Shown in pieces: positions 1-10,019 of a stretch of DNA of 64,000 nt; the first letter of the stretch is position 1, and each line of letters starts with the position of its first letter. Origin of the DNA: Sophora flavescens (Eukaryota; Streptophyta; Magnoliopsida; Fabales; Fabaceae); assembly GCA_030762895.1 (NCBI GenBank), contig CM061063.1:215800103-215864102 (forward strand), written 5' to 3'. The notes under the pieces are model-generated. The model did no database searches. It had not been told where the DNA came from and worked only from the letters and a program-made list of their open reading frames with translations. The position numbers and the translations under genes are program-made.

Positions 1-1945
1 CAATTACATTCAGACAACAAAGATAATTAGAAACCAAAATGCTACATGATATATTATAGATTTCATATCAAAATATATATCAGTCAAAAGTACACTATAG
101 CTAGTACATGATAAGTTTTTAAACTAACTACATACAAACTATGGTTGGTACACTTCAAGAAAGAAAGTTACCCAACGCCTCCTTATGTTATTGAAGTCGG
201 CATCAGATAATGGAGTCGGATTGTTGAATATCTGCAAGTTTAATTGGACAAAAGATTATATATTTTAAGTAATAAACTAACATAAAACATATAACAAATC
301 TATATCTGTTACATCTGATTGTTACCAATTAACATTTACCACGTGCCTTCTTTCAGTGATCCTGGAGGAGATAATTTCGACCATCCACTTCATCACATAG
401 TATCCACATTCCCGTGATCCACGTTGCATACGGGACTACGTACAAATGAAACCCAATTAGAATATGAGGATTTAAATAGAAATCGCTAATTATACCCACT
501 ACATTTGAAGTGTTTGAACTAATAAATATCTTACATTAGGAATAATCCATCTAATAGCCCGACGCCTTTCACCACGCAACATGTGGTTTGCATTAATAGA
601 ACTATCATGACAAAATAAACATTAATTAAAGTATATCTAATAAATTTCAAATAATTAAAACAATTGCATTAATGATTATAAATTATTTTAATGCTTACGT
701 TTCTATGATCATCTTGAGTTCATTCGCCGGATTATTTCCCATTGAGCAGAAGAAGGCCACGACATTCATCCGAGGGTACAAGATCAACAGTTGCCAATGC
801 TTGCTGTATTTACGGAACAATTAGTGACTAATTCATATATAGTTATAATTAAATAACTGGTACTTACTTATTAAGATAAGGCGCAAGGTAGAATTGATGA
901 TCGTCTCGAGCAAGTATAAGGTAGATGGGTCTTCTGATGCTAGGAGAACATCACCCTGAATGAACATGGGGTCAATGAACCCATAAAGGGTGAGGTTACC
1001 CCGATCAACTAACATACGATGCAGATACCTAATATATTGAAAAAAAATGTTAATTATCATAGTATTTAAAATTTAATTACTTAACTTATAAATAAAATGT
1101 ATTTACGTGCACCATAACGATAAGTGTGCAGAACTAGCCATTTTTTTATCGAGTACAATCTCCATAACTTCCTTCTTTGGGATATACAGTTCGTCACCTG
1201 TCCTGGCATCATGTTCCAACCTTACCAAAGCTGCGTCATTCTCCATGGTCACAACCTGAATAGGAAGAAGTTTAAAAACATCACTAGGTGCCCCTTTGTC
1301 GATCCCCTAAACAACAAAGATATATATTAATAGTCACAGATAAGTTATTTCATTCGTAATTTATTAAATGGTCAAATGAATACATTGGAAGGAGCAAACA
1401 TCTCTGGTCTTCCTGGATTCGACCTCTTAGGCAGAATATCATTTCCAACATCCTAAAAATAATAAAAATAAAGCATTATCTTTAAACAATAATAAATAAT
1501 ATCAACTATAAATATAGAAAAACACAATTAACTGAATACCTCAGATGCAACAAGAAACCTGACCAGTCTTCTTTGCCAGAGGATGAAGTTACCGGGGGCC
1601 TAACCCACTGTTTGAACCTCCTCAGTGGGCACGGGACTAGAGCATCAACATCTCAAATAATCTCAACAACGACCCTCACCAGATCATCCGGTAATAAACG
1701 ATGGCGTATGGTATTACCGGAGTTATTATGTACCCTCCCCAATGCCACTAAGCGGCGATCATGATGATCATCAACATACAGCTCACACCTATCAAGGTCA
1801 TCATCATCAACATCATCACCACCATCATCATTTTCAGGCTGATGAGGAGGATCACATGAGCCCTTAGTGCTCACATGGACAGAGGGTTGGACACCTGTCA
1901 TCTGCTGGGACATAGAAGTCAATATTGCCAACTGCTGGGCAAACG
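1..1945 (-). pseudogene. Unit a: Ulp1/DUF8039 transposon pseudogene, 5' part missing
   Basis: This is the 3' two-thirds of the repeated gene. Its stop is at 139-141. The last exon 139-231 ends in VYQP. Exon 340-435 carries ECGYYVMKWM, with the catalytic-type Cys codon at 406-408. The exon around 700-800 carries KHWQLLILYP, with the His codon at 797-799. These are the His and Cys boxes of C48 (Ulp1/SENP) peptidases. Further upstream are the exon near 890-1030, exon 1107-1308, and the exon around 1543-1945 encoding an acidic run and the RCELYVDD block of the DUF8039-like domain. GT-AG introns separate them. A net 10-bp loss near 908-918, compared with other units, shifts the frame. The unit is cut at 1945/1946 by the truncated LTR of the Athila-like element. 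Its closest relative in the window is unit f: both have an extended T-run at ~1140/49590 and GTTTCTATGATCATCTTGAG at 699/49134. Confidence 0.8.
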
Positions 1946-3051
1946 AAGAAAACAGTGGAAATTGCCATTCTGGAGATACTCGCCCCGCGAGAGGAATCTC
2001 GCCTCACGAGCCTGAAGACCAGCTGAGCAGCAACAGTCATCATTTTCGTCTTGCCTCGCGAGAGGCTATTCGCCTCGCGAATAATGAAGACCCTGGAGGA
2101 CAGAGACCATCACGGCCTAGCCGTGATGAAGGTAACGGCTGTGACAGACTAGGATTTGAAGCCTCGCCACGCGAAACATACTCTCGCCTCGCGAGAGTCC
2201 AATTTGAAAGCGTGCCATTTTTAATATTCGTGTCGCGAGAGGCTGCTCGTCTTGCGAGTACGCGCAGATTCTGATTCCTATATATTGCTATTTTAGGGCA
2301 GAATTAGGGAGCTTTTTGATTCTCCACTGTTTAGTAGCGTTTGGTGCCGAATTCCTTGTTTTCTGGAGCTGCGTCTCCTTCTTTTATTTTCTTATTTTAC
2401 AATGGTGGTTATGTCCGATTGTTTGTGCGTTGTTACGAGCATGAGGAACTAATCCCCTCGTCTGAGGGATCAATGAAACCACCCATGATGGTGTTGTGAT
2501 TCGATGTGATGCATGTTTCTCTCCCTTTTCTCAATTTGTGTTTTCCAATTCTGATTATATTGCGTTGATCATATGCATGCGTGATTGACTAGTTAAACGT
2601 GTCGAGGCTTAGGAGGCAATTCACGTTTTAGAACTTGAATTGGGATCATCGACCGACTATTGCACAAGAGTGAGTAGGAGATCGGTGCAACCTTATAGGA
2701 ACCAGATTTAATAGAGTTTGATGATTAGGGTTATGAGACCTAGTAAGTAATTAACTCAATCATTGAATACGTCCTATTGAGTACGACAGTGGATTTAGGA
2801 GAATTTGGGGGTCCTGGTTGACATTGTAATTGAACTTAGGGAAGAATCATCATCACTTGGGTACTATGCATGATTGGGTAGGTGGATTTGTGACCTTAGG
2901 CGTTTTAATTCCAGATTTTAATTCTTAATTTTTAATTGATTTGTTAATTCGTATTGATTTGAACTTACGATCCTATTTTCTCTCTTCTCAACTACTTACT
3001 ATGTTATTTTATTAGTTGCGACGACCCGGTACACTTGCCGGTGACTCAACA
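1946..3051 (+). repeat. 5' LTR of the Athila-like element, first ~240 bp missing
   Basis: It aligns along its length to the 3' LTR from about 11990 to 13157 and ends in CTCAACA directly before the primer binding site. It has an extra CTCGCGAG-containing stretch near 2045-2080 and lacks about 90 bp that the other LTR carries at 13018-13107. The two LTRs are otherwise close, suggesting a fairly recent insertion. The 5' edge abuts Ulp1-unit sequence with no TG terminus. Confidence 0.88.
1980..2288 (+). promoter_or_regulatory. LTR promoter: cluster of CTCGCGAG-type palindromes before a TATA box
   Basis: About eight imperfect copies of TCGCCTCGCGAG lie between 1980 and 2262, with a CATCACGGC/GCCGTGATG inverted pair at about 2108-2128. 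A TATA-like CCTATATATT lies at 2277-2286. That placement marks the cluster as the U3 enhancer region and ~2310 as a probable transcription start. The TATA assignment is by motif and position only. Confidence 0.6.
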
Positions 3052-3057
3052 AGTTTT

Positions 3058-3076
3058 TGGCGCCGTTGCCGGGGAT
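3058..3076 (+). promoter_or_regulatory. Primer binding site complementary to plant tRNA-Asp
   Basis: TGGCGCCGTTGCCGGGGAT lies 6 nt after the LTR end. It is the complement of the 3' end of plant tRNA-Asp(GUC), a usual primer for Athila-type elements. Confidence 0.9.
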
Positions 3077-3211
3077 TGGCACAACCAATTTTCCTAATTT
3101 TCAGGAATTTGATTATTTGGTTAAGCTGCTTTTATTTTTATTTTTCTTTTATTTATTTACTACTATTTCTCTCTACTTCTTTGATTCCACTTGGTCTTGC
3201 CTTGTTTTTGT

Positions 3212-4615
3212 ATGCGAGGTACCCTTTCACAAGAGGACCTGCTATTTGATTCGGAGATCACTAGGACCGAGAGGCGATTAAGGAAGGAAGCCAGGGAACG
3301 AAAGAGGCTTGAAGCGATTAATCTTGAGAGGATGGCCGAAGAAAACCCTCCTCCTCCTCCTCCTCCTCGTTACAAGCCTCTCTTCGAGTACAGTCTACCC
3401 AACTTGGGTGATTGTGATTCTTCCATCGTGAGAGGCAACCTCAATACAGACTCCTTCATAGTGGAAGGATGTGTCACAGCCCAGATCCGTGAGAATCAGT
3501 TTGATGGGAGTGGCAGGCAAGACCCTCACAGGCACATCACCCACTTCCTTGAAGCTTGTGACTTGCAGAGGACAAGAGGTGTTTCTCAAGATGAGTTTCG
3601 CTTGCGGCTTTTCCCTCTCTCTCTTAGGGATGTCGCTCGCGATTGGTTTGACAGCTTGGATCGGAACAGTATCAGAACTTGGGAGCAAATGACACAAAAG
3701 TTCCTAACCAAGTATTTTCCTCCTCAGAAAGCGGCACAAGCAAGAGTAGCCATCACTTCTTTCATGAAGACAGAAGATGAATCCTACAATGAAGCTTGGG
3801 AGAGGTACAATGTGCTCTTGAGAAGATGTCCTTCGGCGTTCTTTGACCCGATCTCCAAAGTCCAAAATTTCTTTAACGGGTTGAGGGGACGCTATCAAAT
3901 GAATTGTGATGCCGCAGCTGGCGGCTCTTTTTCCTATTTATCAGCTGAGGATGGATGGGAGTGATTGGAGAAGATGTCATACAATGATTACAACCGTGGT
4001 AGGGAAACCTCAAGTGGAGTCAGTCCTTCAACAATGGAAGCCGTTCTAGAGCAAATCAAATCGTTGAAGATGCAAGTTGCGACCTTGTCTGGGAACAAGA
4101 ATGTTAATGTGATACACGAGGGAATGCCTCCGGGTTGTGAAAACTGTAATGGAGATCATGACATTCAGAACTGTCCGTTCAACTTCTCTCGAGAACATGT
4201 GGACTCATGCCACAATTTCTATGACAGTGCGCCCCAGAACAACTATCATAGGTGCAACCAAAATCAGAATAGGGGTTATATGAGGAGAGACCATCCGGGT
4301 TTCGCTTGGAGTAATGCTAGTGGTGGTCTAGCCCAACAACAACAACCTCAACAGAATTGGCTAAAACAACCTCAACAGGGTCAGAGGCCAAACTATGGAA
4401 TCCATCAGCAGAATACTCAGCAGGCTCTTCCGGGGCCTAATCAATTGCAAATAACTGATGGTGGAAGGCAACCTTGGGAGTTGGCTCTTGAGAAGATGAG
4501 TGCAATAGTTGAGAAGTTGGCAATCAATACAGGCACAACCATTGATAAGTTGGCAACTCATACAGGGGCGGCAATTCAAAATCTAGAGACACAGATTGCC
4601 CAGCTCGCAAAGTAA
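3212..4615 (+). pseudogene. gag: gag polyprotein (Athila-like), two in-frame stops
   Basis: Capsid/nucleocapsid precursor. The likely start is ATG 3212 (MRGTLSQEDLL), 136 nt after the primer site. A proline run at about 3343-3370 precedes the retrotransposon gag domain, which includes ITHFLEACDL, RLFPLSLRDVARDWFDSL and FLTKYFPPQK. After an in-frame TGA at 3962-3964 the same frame continues (LEKMSYNDYNRG). It contains a zinc knuckle CENCNGDHDIQNC (CX2CX3HX4C, 4136-4174) and a Gln/Asn-rich tail. TAA at 4613-4615 ends this part, but the frame again stays open into the protease. The stops look like decay. I see no pseudoknot that would argue for programmed readthrough. Confidence 0.85.
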
Positions 4616-5464
4616 CTAAATGAGCGTCTCCCAGGCACTTTCCCAGGTGATACCGAGAACAACCCTAGGAACCAATGCAATGCCATAACAACTAGAAGCG
4701 GAAGGGTGTTGGGATCTAACAAAGGTGCAACTAGTTCTCAGGAAGTTGAGGAAGAACAACCACATGTTGAGGAAGATCAACCTAAGAAAGAGGAGTTGGC
4801 AAGTGACAAGGAACCGGAGCAAGGGGGAAGACTGAAGCTTGTAGATGAAGAGTTCCGAAAAAAGAAGTGGGTTGAACCCCAAGACCTCCCGCCCTACACG
4901 AAGGTACCATATCCTGAAAGATTGAAGCAGCCTCAACAAGATAAGCAATTCAATAAGTTCCTTGATGTCTTCCGCAAACTTCAAATTAACATTCCATTTG
5001 CGGAAGCCTTGGAACAAATGCCATCTTATGCCCAGTTTATGAAGGAGCTTCTCTCCAAGAAGCGGAGAATAGTGGATGATGAAACGGTTGCTTTGACCGA
5101 GGAGTGTAGTGCCATTCTTCAAAGAAAACTGCCTCCAAAGTTGAAGGACCCCGGTTCTTTTTCGATACCATGCACCATTGGGGGGATGACTCTAGGGAAG
5201 GCATTGTGTGATCTAAGGGCAAGCATCAACTTGATGCCCCTCTCTATGATGAAGAGGTTGGGGATCAAAGAAGTCAAGGATACACGGATGTCACTCCAAC
5301 TCGCCGATCGTTCTATAAAATATCCTTATGGAGTGGTCGAAGACTTGTTAGTGAAGGTAGACAAGCTCATATTTCTGGCGGACTTTGTGGTGCTTGATAT
5401 GGATGAAGACACCGAGATCCCTCTCATATTGGGTAGGCCCTTCTTGGCCACTGGGGTGCTTTGA
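4616..5464 (+). pseudogene. Linker and aspartic protease domain of pol
   Basis: The reading frame continues from gag (NERLPGTFPGDTE). It runs through an acidic linker, then KKWVEPQDLPPYTKVPYPER and the Ty3/gypsy-type retropepsin region: KALCDLRASINLMPLSM at about 5195-5250 and the C-terminal flap end LILGRPFLATG near 5425-5455. The active-site triad in this family is normally D-x-G. Here it is D-L-R (about 5212-5220), so the conserved Gly is replaced by Arg and the enzyme is probably inactive. One G is missing in the run at about 5452-5456. This shifts the frame so that the ORF ends at 5464, while the continuation resumes one frame away as ALIDVKQGKLTLR. Confidence 0.82.
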
Positions 5465-6201
5465 TAGATGTAAAACAAGGGAAACTCACTCTAAGGGTGC
5501 AAGATGATGAGGTAGTCTTCAATGTCTTTGAAGCAATGAAGCACCCTGCTAAGAGGTTGGATGTGTATCGAGTGGATGTGGTGGACTCAACTGTCAAGGC
5601 AAAGGCAACAAGAGAAGCCCATGGTTCTTCACTTGCACAAGTGTTGGTAAAATCCCATGATGATGATAGTGAGGAAAAAGACCCGTTGGGGGATGAGGTC
5701 TATCTTGAGTGGTTAAGAGACATGGAAGACTTACCGAGTCTCCCAAGGGATGAATGTGCAAAGGAAGAGCTCAACAACAAAGGCATGGAAAAATATGATA
5801 AAGCACCAGAGTTGAAAGGTGGCACAACTGTGGTGGTCAATGAAGACAATGAGTTGATCCCAAAAAGGACCATCACGGAGTGGAGAGTCTGTGCCGATTA
5901 TAGAGGGCTTTTGGATTTAAATGAGCTGTCCGGGATCCGCAAGCAAACAATCTACAAAAAGCGGACTAAGGAAAGGCATGACAAGCACATCTTGCCTAGG
6001 AAGTTTGAGCCCGGACAAACGGTACTTCTTGACAATTCAAGGTTGAAACTCTTTCCTGGAAAGCTAAGATCAAGGTGGTCGGGACCATTCAAGGTCCTCC
6101 AAGTTTGTCCACATGGAACAGTAGAATTAGAAGGGACCTCTGGTAACTTCAAGGTGAATGGGCAAGGGATAAAGCATTACCATCTCCGGATTAACCCTTA
6201 G
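5461..6201 (+). pseudogene. Deletion fusion: RT N-terminus joined in frame to integrase C-terminus
   Basis: The frame is open for 246 codons. The first part is the post-protease linker (ALIDVKQGKL, then a charged region) and reaches the start of reverse transcriptase at TITEWRVCADYR (about 5869-5904). It passes straight into sequence typical of the integrase C-terminus: KRTKERHDKHILPRKF, LFPGKLRSRWSGPFKV and GNFKVNGQGIKHY. The RT catalytic core, RNase H, the integrase zinc finger and the DDE core are absent, a loss of roughly 2.5 kb relative to intact relatives. The join preserves frame, so a truncated fusion protein could in principle be made. Stop at 6199-6201. Confidence 0.82.
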
Positions 6202-6241
6202 GGGTGAATTGAGTCAGGCTCGGGACGTTAAACAAGCGCTA

Positions 6242-6259
6242 CTTGGGAGGCAACCCAAG
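6242..6259 (+). other. Hairpin just after pol
   Basis: CTTGGGAGGCAACCCAAG folds as a perfect 6-bp stem (CTTGGG/CCCAAG) with loop AGGCAA, 41 nt after the pol stop. I recall similar GGGAGGCAACCCA blocks after pol in related plant elements, but could not check this here. It could act at the RNA level. Confidence 0.55.
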
Positions 6260-6306
6260 CTAGATATCCTTTATTATTTTAAAGTTTCTGTTATTTTCTC
6301 TTCTTA

Positions 6307-6376
6307 AATAAAAAAAATAAATAAAAAATAAAAAATAAAAATAAAAATAAAAATAAAAAAATAGAAAAATAAAAAT
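6307..6376 (+). repeat. A-rich low-complexity tract (AAATA-type)
   Basis: Imperfect repeats of AAAAATA between the pol end and the CTCGCGAG cluster. No coding signal. Confidence 0.85.
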
Positions 6377-6379
6377 GAG

Positions 6380-6720
6380 AGACTCGCCACGCGAATCCAT
6401 ACTGGCCTCGCGGGGCAGAAGCCCTGGAATCTCAGAGTCAAGCTCAAGCTTTTGTCTCGCGTCGCGAGAGACACTTTCGCCTCGCGAATTTGGGCATCAG
6501 CAGCTGTTAGAAATTCCAGATTCGCCTCGCGAGTTACTACTTGCCTCGCTATTCTGGAAAGTGTGAAGAACAATTTTCCAGATTAGCCTCGCGAGTGTTG
6601 TATCGCCTCGCGAATATGCAATTAGGGTTTTCAATTTGGGGGAAAATTTTAAAATTCGCGTCGCGAGGGTCCTCTAACCTCGCGAAAACTGAAAATTATA
6701 TAGCCCCGCGAGCGGATTGC
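6380..6720 (+). promoter_or_regulatory. Internal cluster of CTCGCGAG palindromes with TATA box (putative third-ORF promoter)
   Basis: Around eleven CTCGCGAG-related motifs (for example near 6458, 6480, 6524, 6585, 6660 and 6706) lead to a TATATA at 6697-6702. This is the layout of the LTR U3 regions in this window, but it sits between pol and the third ORF. A pyrimidine-rich leader follows. A separate promoter for the third ORF is an inference. Confidence 0.5.
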
Positions 6721-6729
6721 AAAGCATTT

Positions 6730-7222
6730 CGCAACCCTTCACTGTTTCCCCCTTCTCTCTCCCTCGCGTGGACATCTTCTCTGCCTCACTTCCCCTCCCA
6801 CTTAGTTCACTCACTCACACACTCTCACCCTCACGCAGTAGCATCTGTTCATCTCTACAAGGTAAGATATACCCCACTGACTTCACTTTGTGCTCATTCA
6901 TGCTTGTGGAATTCGAACAGACACACCACACACTGTGCACTAAATGTATGTTATAACTGGTAGTAGGGTAGATGCCATGTTCATGAACTTGTCTAGTTTA
7001 GGAAATCTTACCGTGCATTGTTCTCTGCTCTGAGTGTTATGGTTAGCATGCAGTGGGGATACTGTCTAGGTGTTCATTGCATATCTGTATGATAGTAGGA
7101 CGACGGTGGTGGTGGTGGTGGTGGTGGTGTGGGGGGGGGGGGTGATACTGTATTTGTGCCTCTTTGTTGCATATTCTGAATTACTGATTATAACTGTACT
7201 GGGACTTTTCTGATATTCAGGT
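6730..7222 (+). promoter_or_regulatory. Putative 5' leader with intron upstream of the third ORF
   Basis: A CT-rich, upstream-leader-like stretch (6740-6860) ends at a strong donor, AAG|GTAAGATA at about 6860. A matching acceptor, GATATTCAG, ends at 7220, two bases before ATG 7223. The ~360-nt putative intron holds a (GGT)n/G12 tract. Splice motifs are visible, but use is not demonstrated. The third ORF does not depend on this splice to be in frame. Confidence 0.45.
7105..7142 (+). repeat. (GGT)n microsatellite followed by G12
   Basis: Nine or so GGT units run into twelve consecutive Gs (7131-7142). It is potentially G-quadruplex forming and prone to length error. Confidence 0.9.
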
Positions 7223-8250
7223 ATGGCTCCGCCTAAGAGCAACCCTGCTGAAAAGCAGCCGGTTAAGCGCAAGAAGCGTGGATCTGCTCAGGGGGACGAC
7301 GTTGAGTTGCCTTCAGGACTGGGCGCCTCCTCTAGGGCCACCTCCTACTCTCCCAGTTTCCGTTCTCCTGATCATAGGGAGCATCGGAACCTGGTGGTGA
7401 GGAAGGAGATGGTTTTAGAGCGGCGTGTGTCCCTGGTGGGCAACAACTACGCTAGCGTCTCCGAGCAGATTCGCAACCGAGGTTGGGAGATGTTGATTGA
7501 TCTTCCTCACCGGTATGACATCAAACTGGTGCAAGAATTTTATGCGAACGCTCTCAAACTCGAGGTCACAGGCCCGAGCTGCGTGACAGAGGTTCAGGGG
7601 GTCCCCATCACTTTCACCGTATCAGACATTAACTCCTGCTTGGGGATGCCGATCGGAGAGGAGCCCTGCGAGTATGAGCAGCTCCCCGCAGTGCAGGCCC
7701 TCGCTCAGACCATCATCGACACTTGCTGTGCCCCGGGAGCTACCTGGGAGATGGGGACATCGGGGAACCTCTTGAGGTTGAGGAGGCAGGACCTCACCCC
7801 AGATGCCAAGATCTGGTCGGCGTTCCTACACGCTAACCTTAGAGTGAGCTCTCACGAGTCCACCGTCACCATCGCCAGAGCCCATCTCCTCTAAGGCATT
7901 CTGACAGGTCGCATGATTAACGTAGGGGGAGTCATCGCCTCAGACATTCAGATGAAGGTGAACTCTCGGGCATTGAAGGAGAGCCTGGGGCATGGACTGC
8001 TTATCACCGAGCTCATACGCCGGGCGGGAGTGCTCGTGAGTACAGTTATGGAGAAGGTCCCGCGGCAGCCCATCAACCAGGAGTACATCCGACGTTTCTG
8101 CTATGTAGCCCCGGCCGCACCTAGGAGGCCACCACCCCTACCCACTCAGAGGCCACTATCATTGGACATGGCTCTGCTCTTGCAGAACCAGCAGGCGATG
8201 AGGCGGGACCAGGAGGTGTTGCGGGAGTTCTTCCGGGAGATGGCGTTGGC

Positions 8251-9694
8251 TGATAGTGTGATTTTACATCATGTTTTATGTACACTTTTGCATGCATTTT
8301 TCATATAGATTAGGCATTCTTTATTTGATTTTAGTTAGTTTTTCCCTTGGAACGGGTGAAGCGGTTTCTTGGTGTTGTTTTGCACGAACTTAAGGAAAAC
8401 TGTGCAGATTTGGCCATAATGAAGCTTGGATGAAGATAGAGCCTGAAAAGAGAAGAACTTGAGCCAAGCAGAATTCTGAAGCTTCCCCTCGCGAGACTGG
8501 ATCTCGTCACGCGAGACAGAAGACCTGCCAAACGGCAACAGTCAGCCTTTCTGTCTCGCCTCGCGAGTCACCATCTCGCCTCGCGAGCCTGAAAGCTGAC
8601 TGTGCCAGAAAATGCGACCATTTCTGTCTCGCCTCGCGAACCATCTCTCGCCTCGCGAGACTGTGGACCAGAAGCCATCATGCCCAGGCCCTGATACTCA
8701 TCACGGGCGTATTGAGAAGAACCTTTCGATTTCGCCTCGCGAGTGGTCCAATCTCTGAAGACCAGATTTTTAACATTCGCCTCGCGAGAGGCTACTCGCC
8801 TTGCGAGCGCGCGGAGTCTGATTGGTATAAGTTGCTGTTTTCTGGCAGAATTGAGAGAGTTTTGAAGGGGGGTACTTGGAGATGCGGTTGGACTAGGGTT
8901 TCAACCCTAGAAGGGAGTTGCTGAGAGGGGTTACTGTGAAGAAGAAGGAAAGCTCCCATGAAGCCTCTTCTCTCCTCTTCTCCTATTTCTCTGGTTTGGT
9001 TTTCTCTGTAATTATGAGTAGCTAATCCCAGTTTGTTGGGATTAGATGTAATCAAACTAAACTTCATGTATTTATCTTGACTGATTATTCTATGTTTATG
9101 CTTCGTATTAGTGATTAATTTTCCAAGCTTAATGCTTGTTGTGGCTAGCACCCCCATGACTTGATTTGTGTTTTGATATGCAATTGGGAAATTCGTATTA
9201 GAACCGGAACTGAATTTAATCACCTAGTAACCCTTTCATCTAGGAATGGAGTTTGGTTTACTAGTAATCGCGTAATCCCTAATCATAATGCAAATTCATT
9301 AATCTAGGCCACCTAAGGAATTAGGATCTATTAGTGGATTTAGGCTCTTGCCATCCGAGGAATCGGGGTTTGAGTAGTTTAGTGGATTGATTTTAATATT
9401 TGAAGCATGAATAGGAGGTATCTAGTCCTGGTATTACATGAGGTAGAGGTTTGGTGAAGTCTAGTCCCAACATATCCTTTCTGCACTCCAAGTGTTTGTC
9501 AAAAGTCCCCAAAAAGACCAAAAACATTTTATTGCTTTTGTTGCTTTATTTTTCTGTTTTGATTTCTCTTGATTTTTAGTTTAGTCTAGATAGTTGCTGA
9601 GTTTGTGAATTGGTACTTGACATCCAATCCCCGTGGATACGATAACCGTTCTCACCACCGTATTACTTGCACGACTGGGTATACTTGCCCAGAT
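8251..9694 (+). mobile_element. Solo LTR inserted in the third ORF
   Basis: It starts TGATAGTGTGATTTTAC and is clearly related to the solo LTR at 47425-48870 (TGATGAGTGTGATTTCAC; similar length; shared ...GGAACGGGT block and end ...ACTTGCC). It has its own CTCGCGAG cluster (8487-8812, about nine motifs) and TATAA at 8826-8830. The 3' edge is uncertain by a few bases (9691-9699). It is flanked not by a 5-bp duplication but by a 136-bp direct repeat of the ORF (8115-8250 = 9695-9830). Confidence 0.75.
8487..8832 (+). promoter_or_regulatory. LTR promoter: CTCGCGAG cluster and TATA box
   Basis: Nine copies, mostly in the form TCTCGCCTCGCGAG, end about 15 bp before TATAA (8826-8830), the same layout as in the other LTRs. 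Confidence 0.55.
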
Positions 9695-10019
9695 CCGCAC
9701 CTAGGAGGCCACCACCCCTATCCACTCAGAGGCCACGATCATTGGACATGGCTCTGCTCTTGCAGAACCAGCAAGCGATGAGGCGGGACCAGGAGGTGTT
9801 GCGGGAGTTCTTCCGGGAGATGGCGTTGGCTCAGCAGGAGGGTCGGGTGCCCGTATACCCCTCCGAGGAGGCGCTGTCCCCTCGGCTTGGGTGGCAGGAC
9901 TACCCTGGGGACCAGGGTGCTATGCCACAGGGGGGGGAGGGGTGCCCGGGGGACCAGAGGATGAGGAGGCACCGGATGACCAGGGTGACCCGGCGGACGA
10001 CATTGATTTTGATCAGTGA

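Larger units (their letters stand above)
7223..10019 (+). pseudogene. Third ORF of the Athila-like element ('putative plant transposon protein' domain), interrupted
   Basis: The start is ATG 7223 (MAPPKSNPAEK), followed by a basic KRKKRG patch. The recognisable core is IRNRGWEMLIDLPHRYDIKLVQEFYANAL and GVPITFTVSDINSCLGMPI, matching the plant transposon-protein domain found in the last ORF of Athila-type elements; its function is unknown. TAA at 7892-7894 is in frame and the frame continues (GILTGRMINVGG to REFFREMALA at 8250). An LTR insertion then occupies 8251-9694. Coding sequence resumes with a 136-bp repeat (9695-9830) and QQEGRVPVYPSEEAL. A G-run near 9930-9938 shifts frame. In the alternative frame the protein ends with an acidic tail (GGPEDEEAPDDQGDPADDID) and TGA at 10017-10019, which I take as the original C-terminus. 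Confidence 0.75.

Noticed and set aside
2040..2274. Open frames through the CTCGCGAG clusters (also 6375-6573, 8712-8924, 12098-12295)
   Set aside because: Arg/Ala/Ser-rich translations of the palindrome array; the two LTR copies diverge by indels without frame conservation.
3962..3964. Programmed stop readthrough between gag parts
   Set aside because: No visible readthrough context or pseudoknot, and more stops and a frameshift follow; simple decay explains it.
4616..5122. 168-codon minus-strand ORF opposite the protease
   Set aside because: Antisense shadow of the pol frame, low-complexity composition, no recognisable domain.
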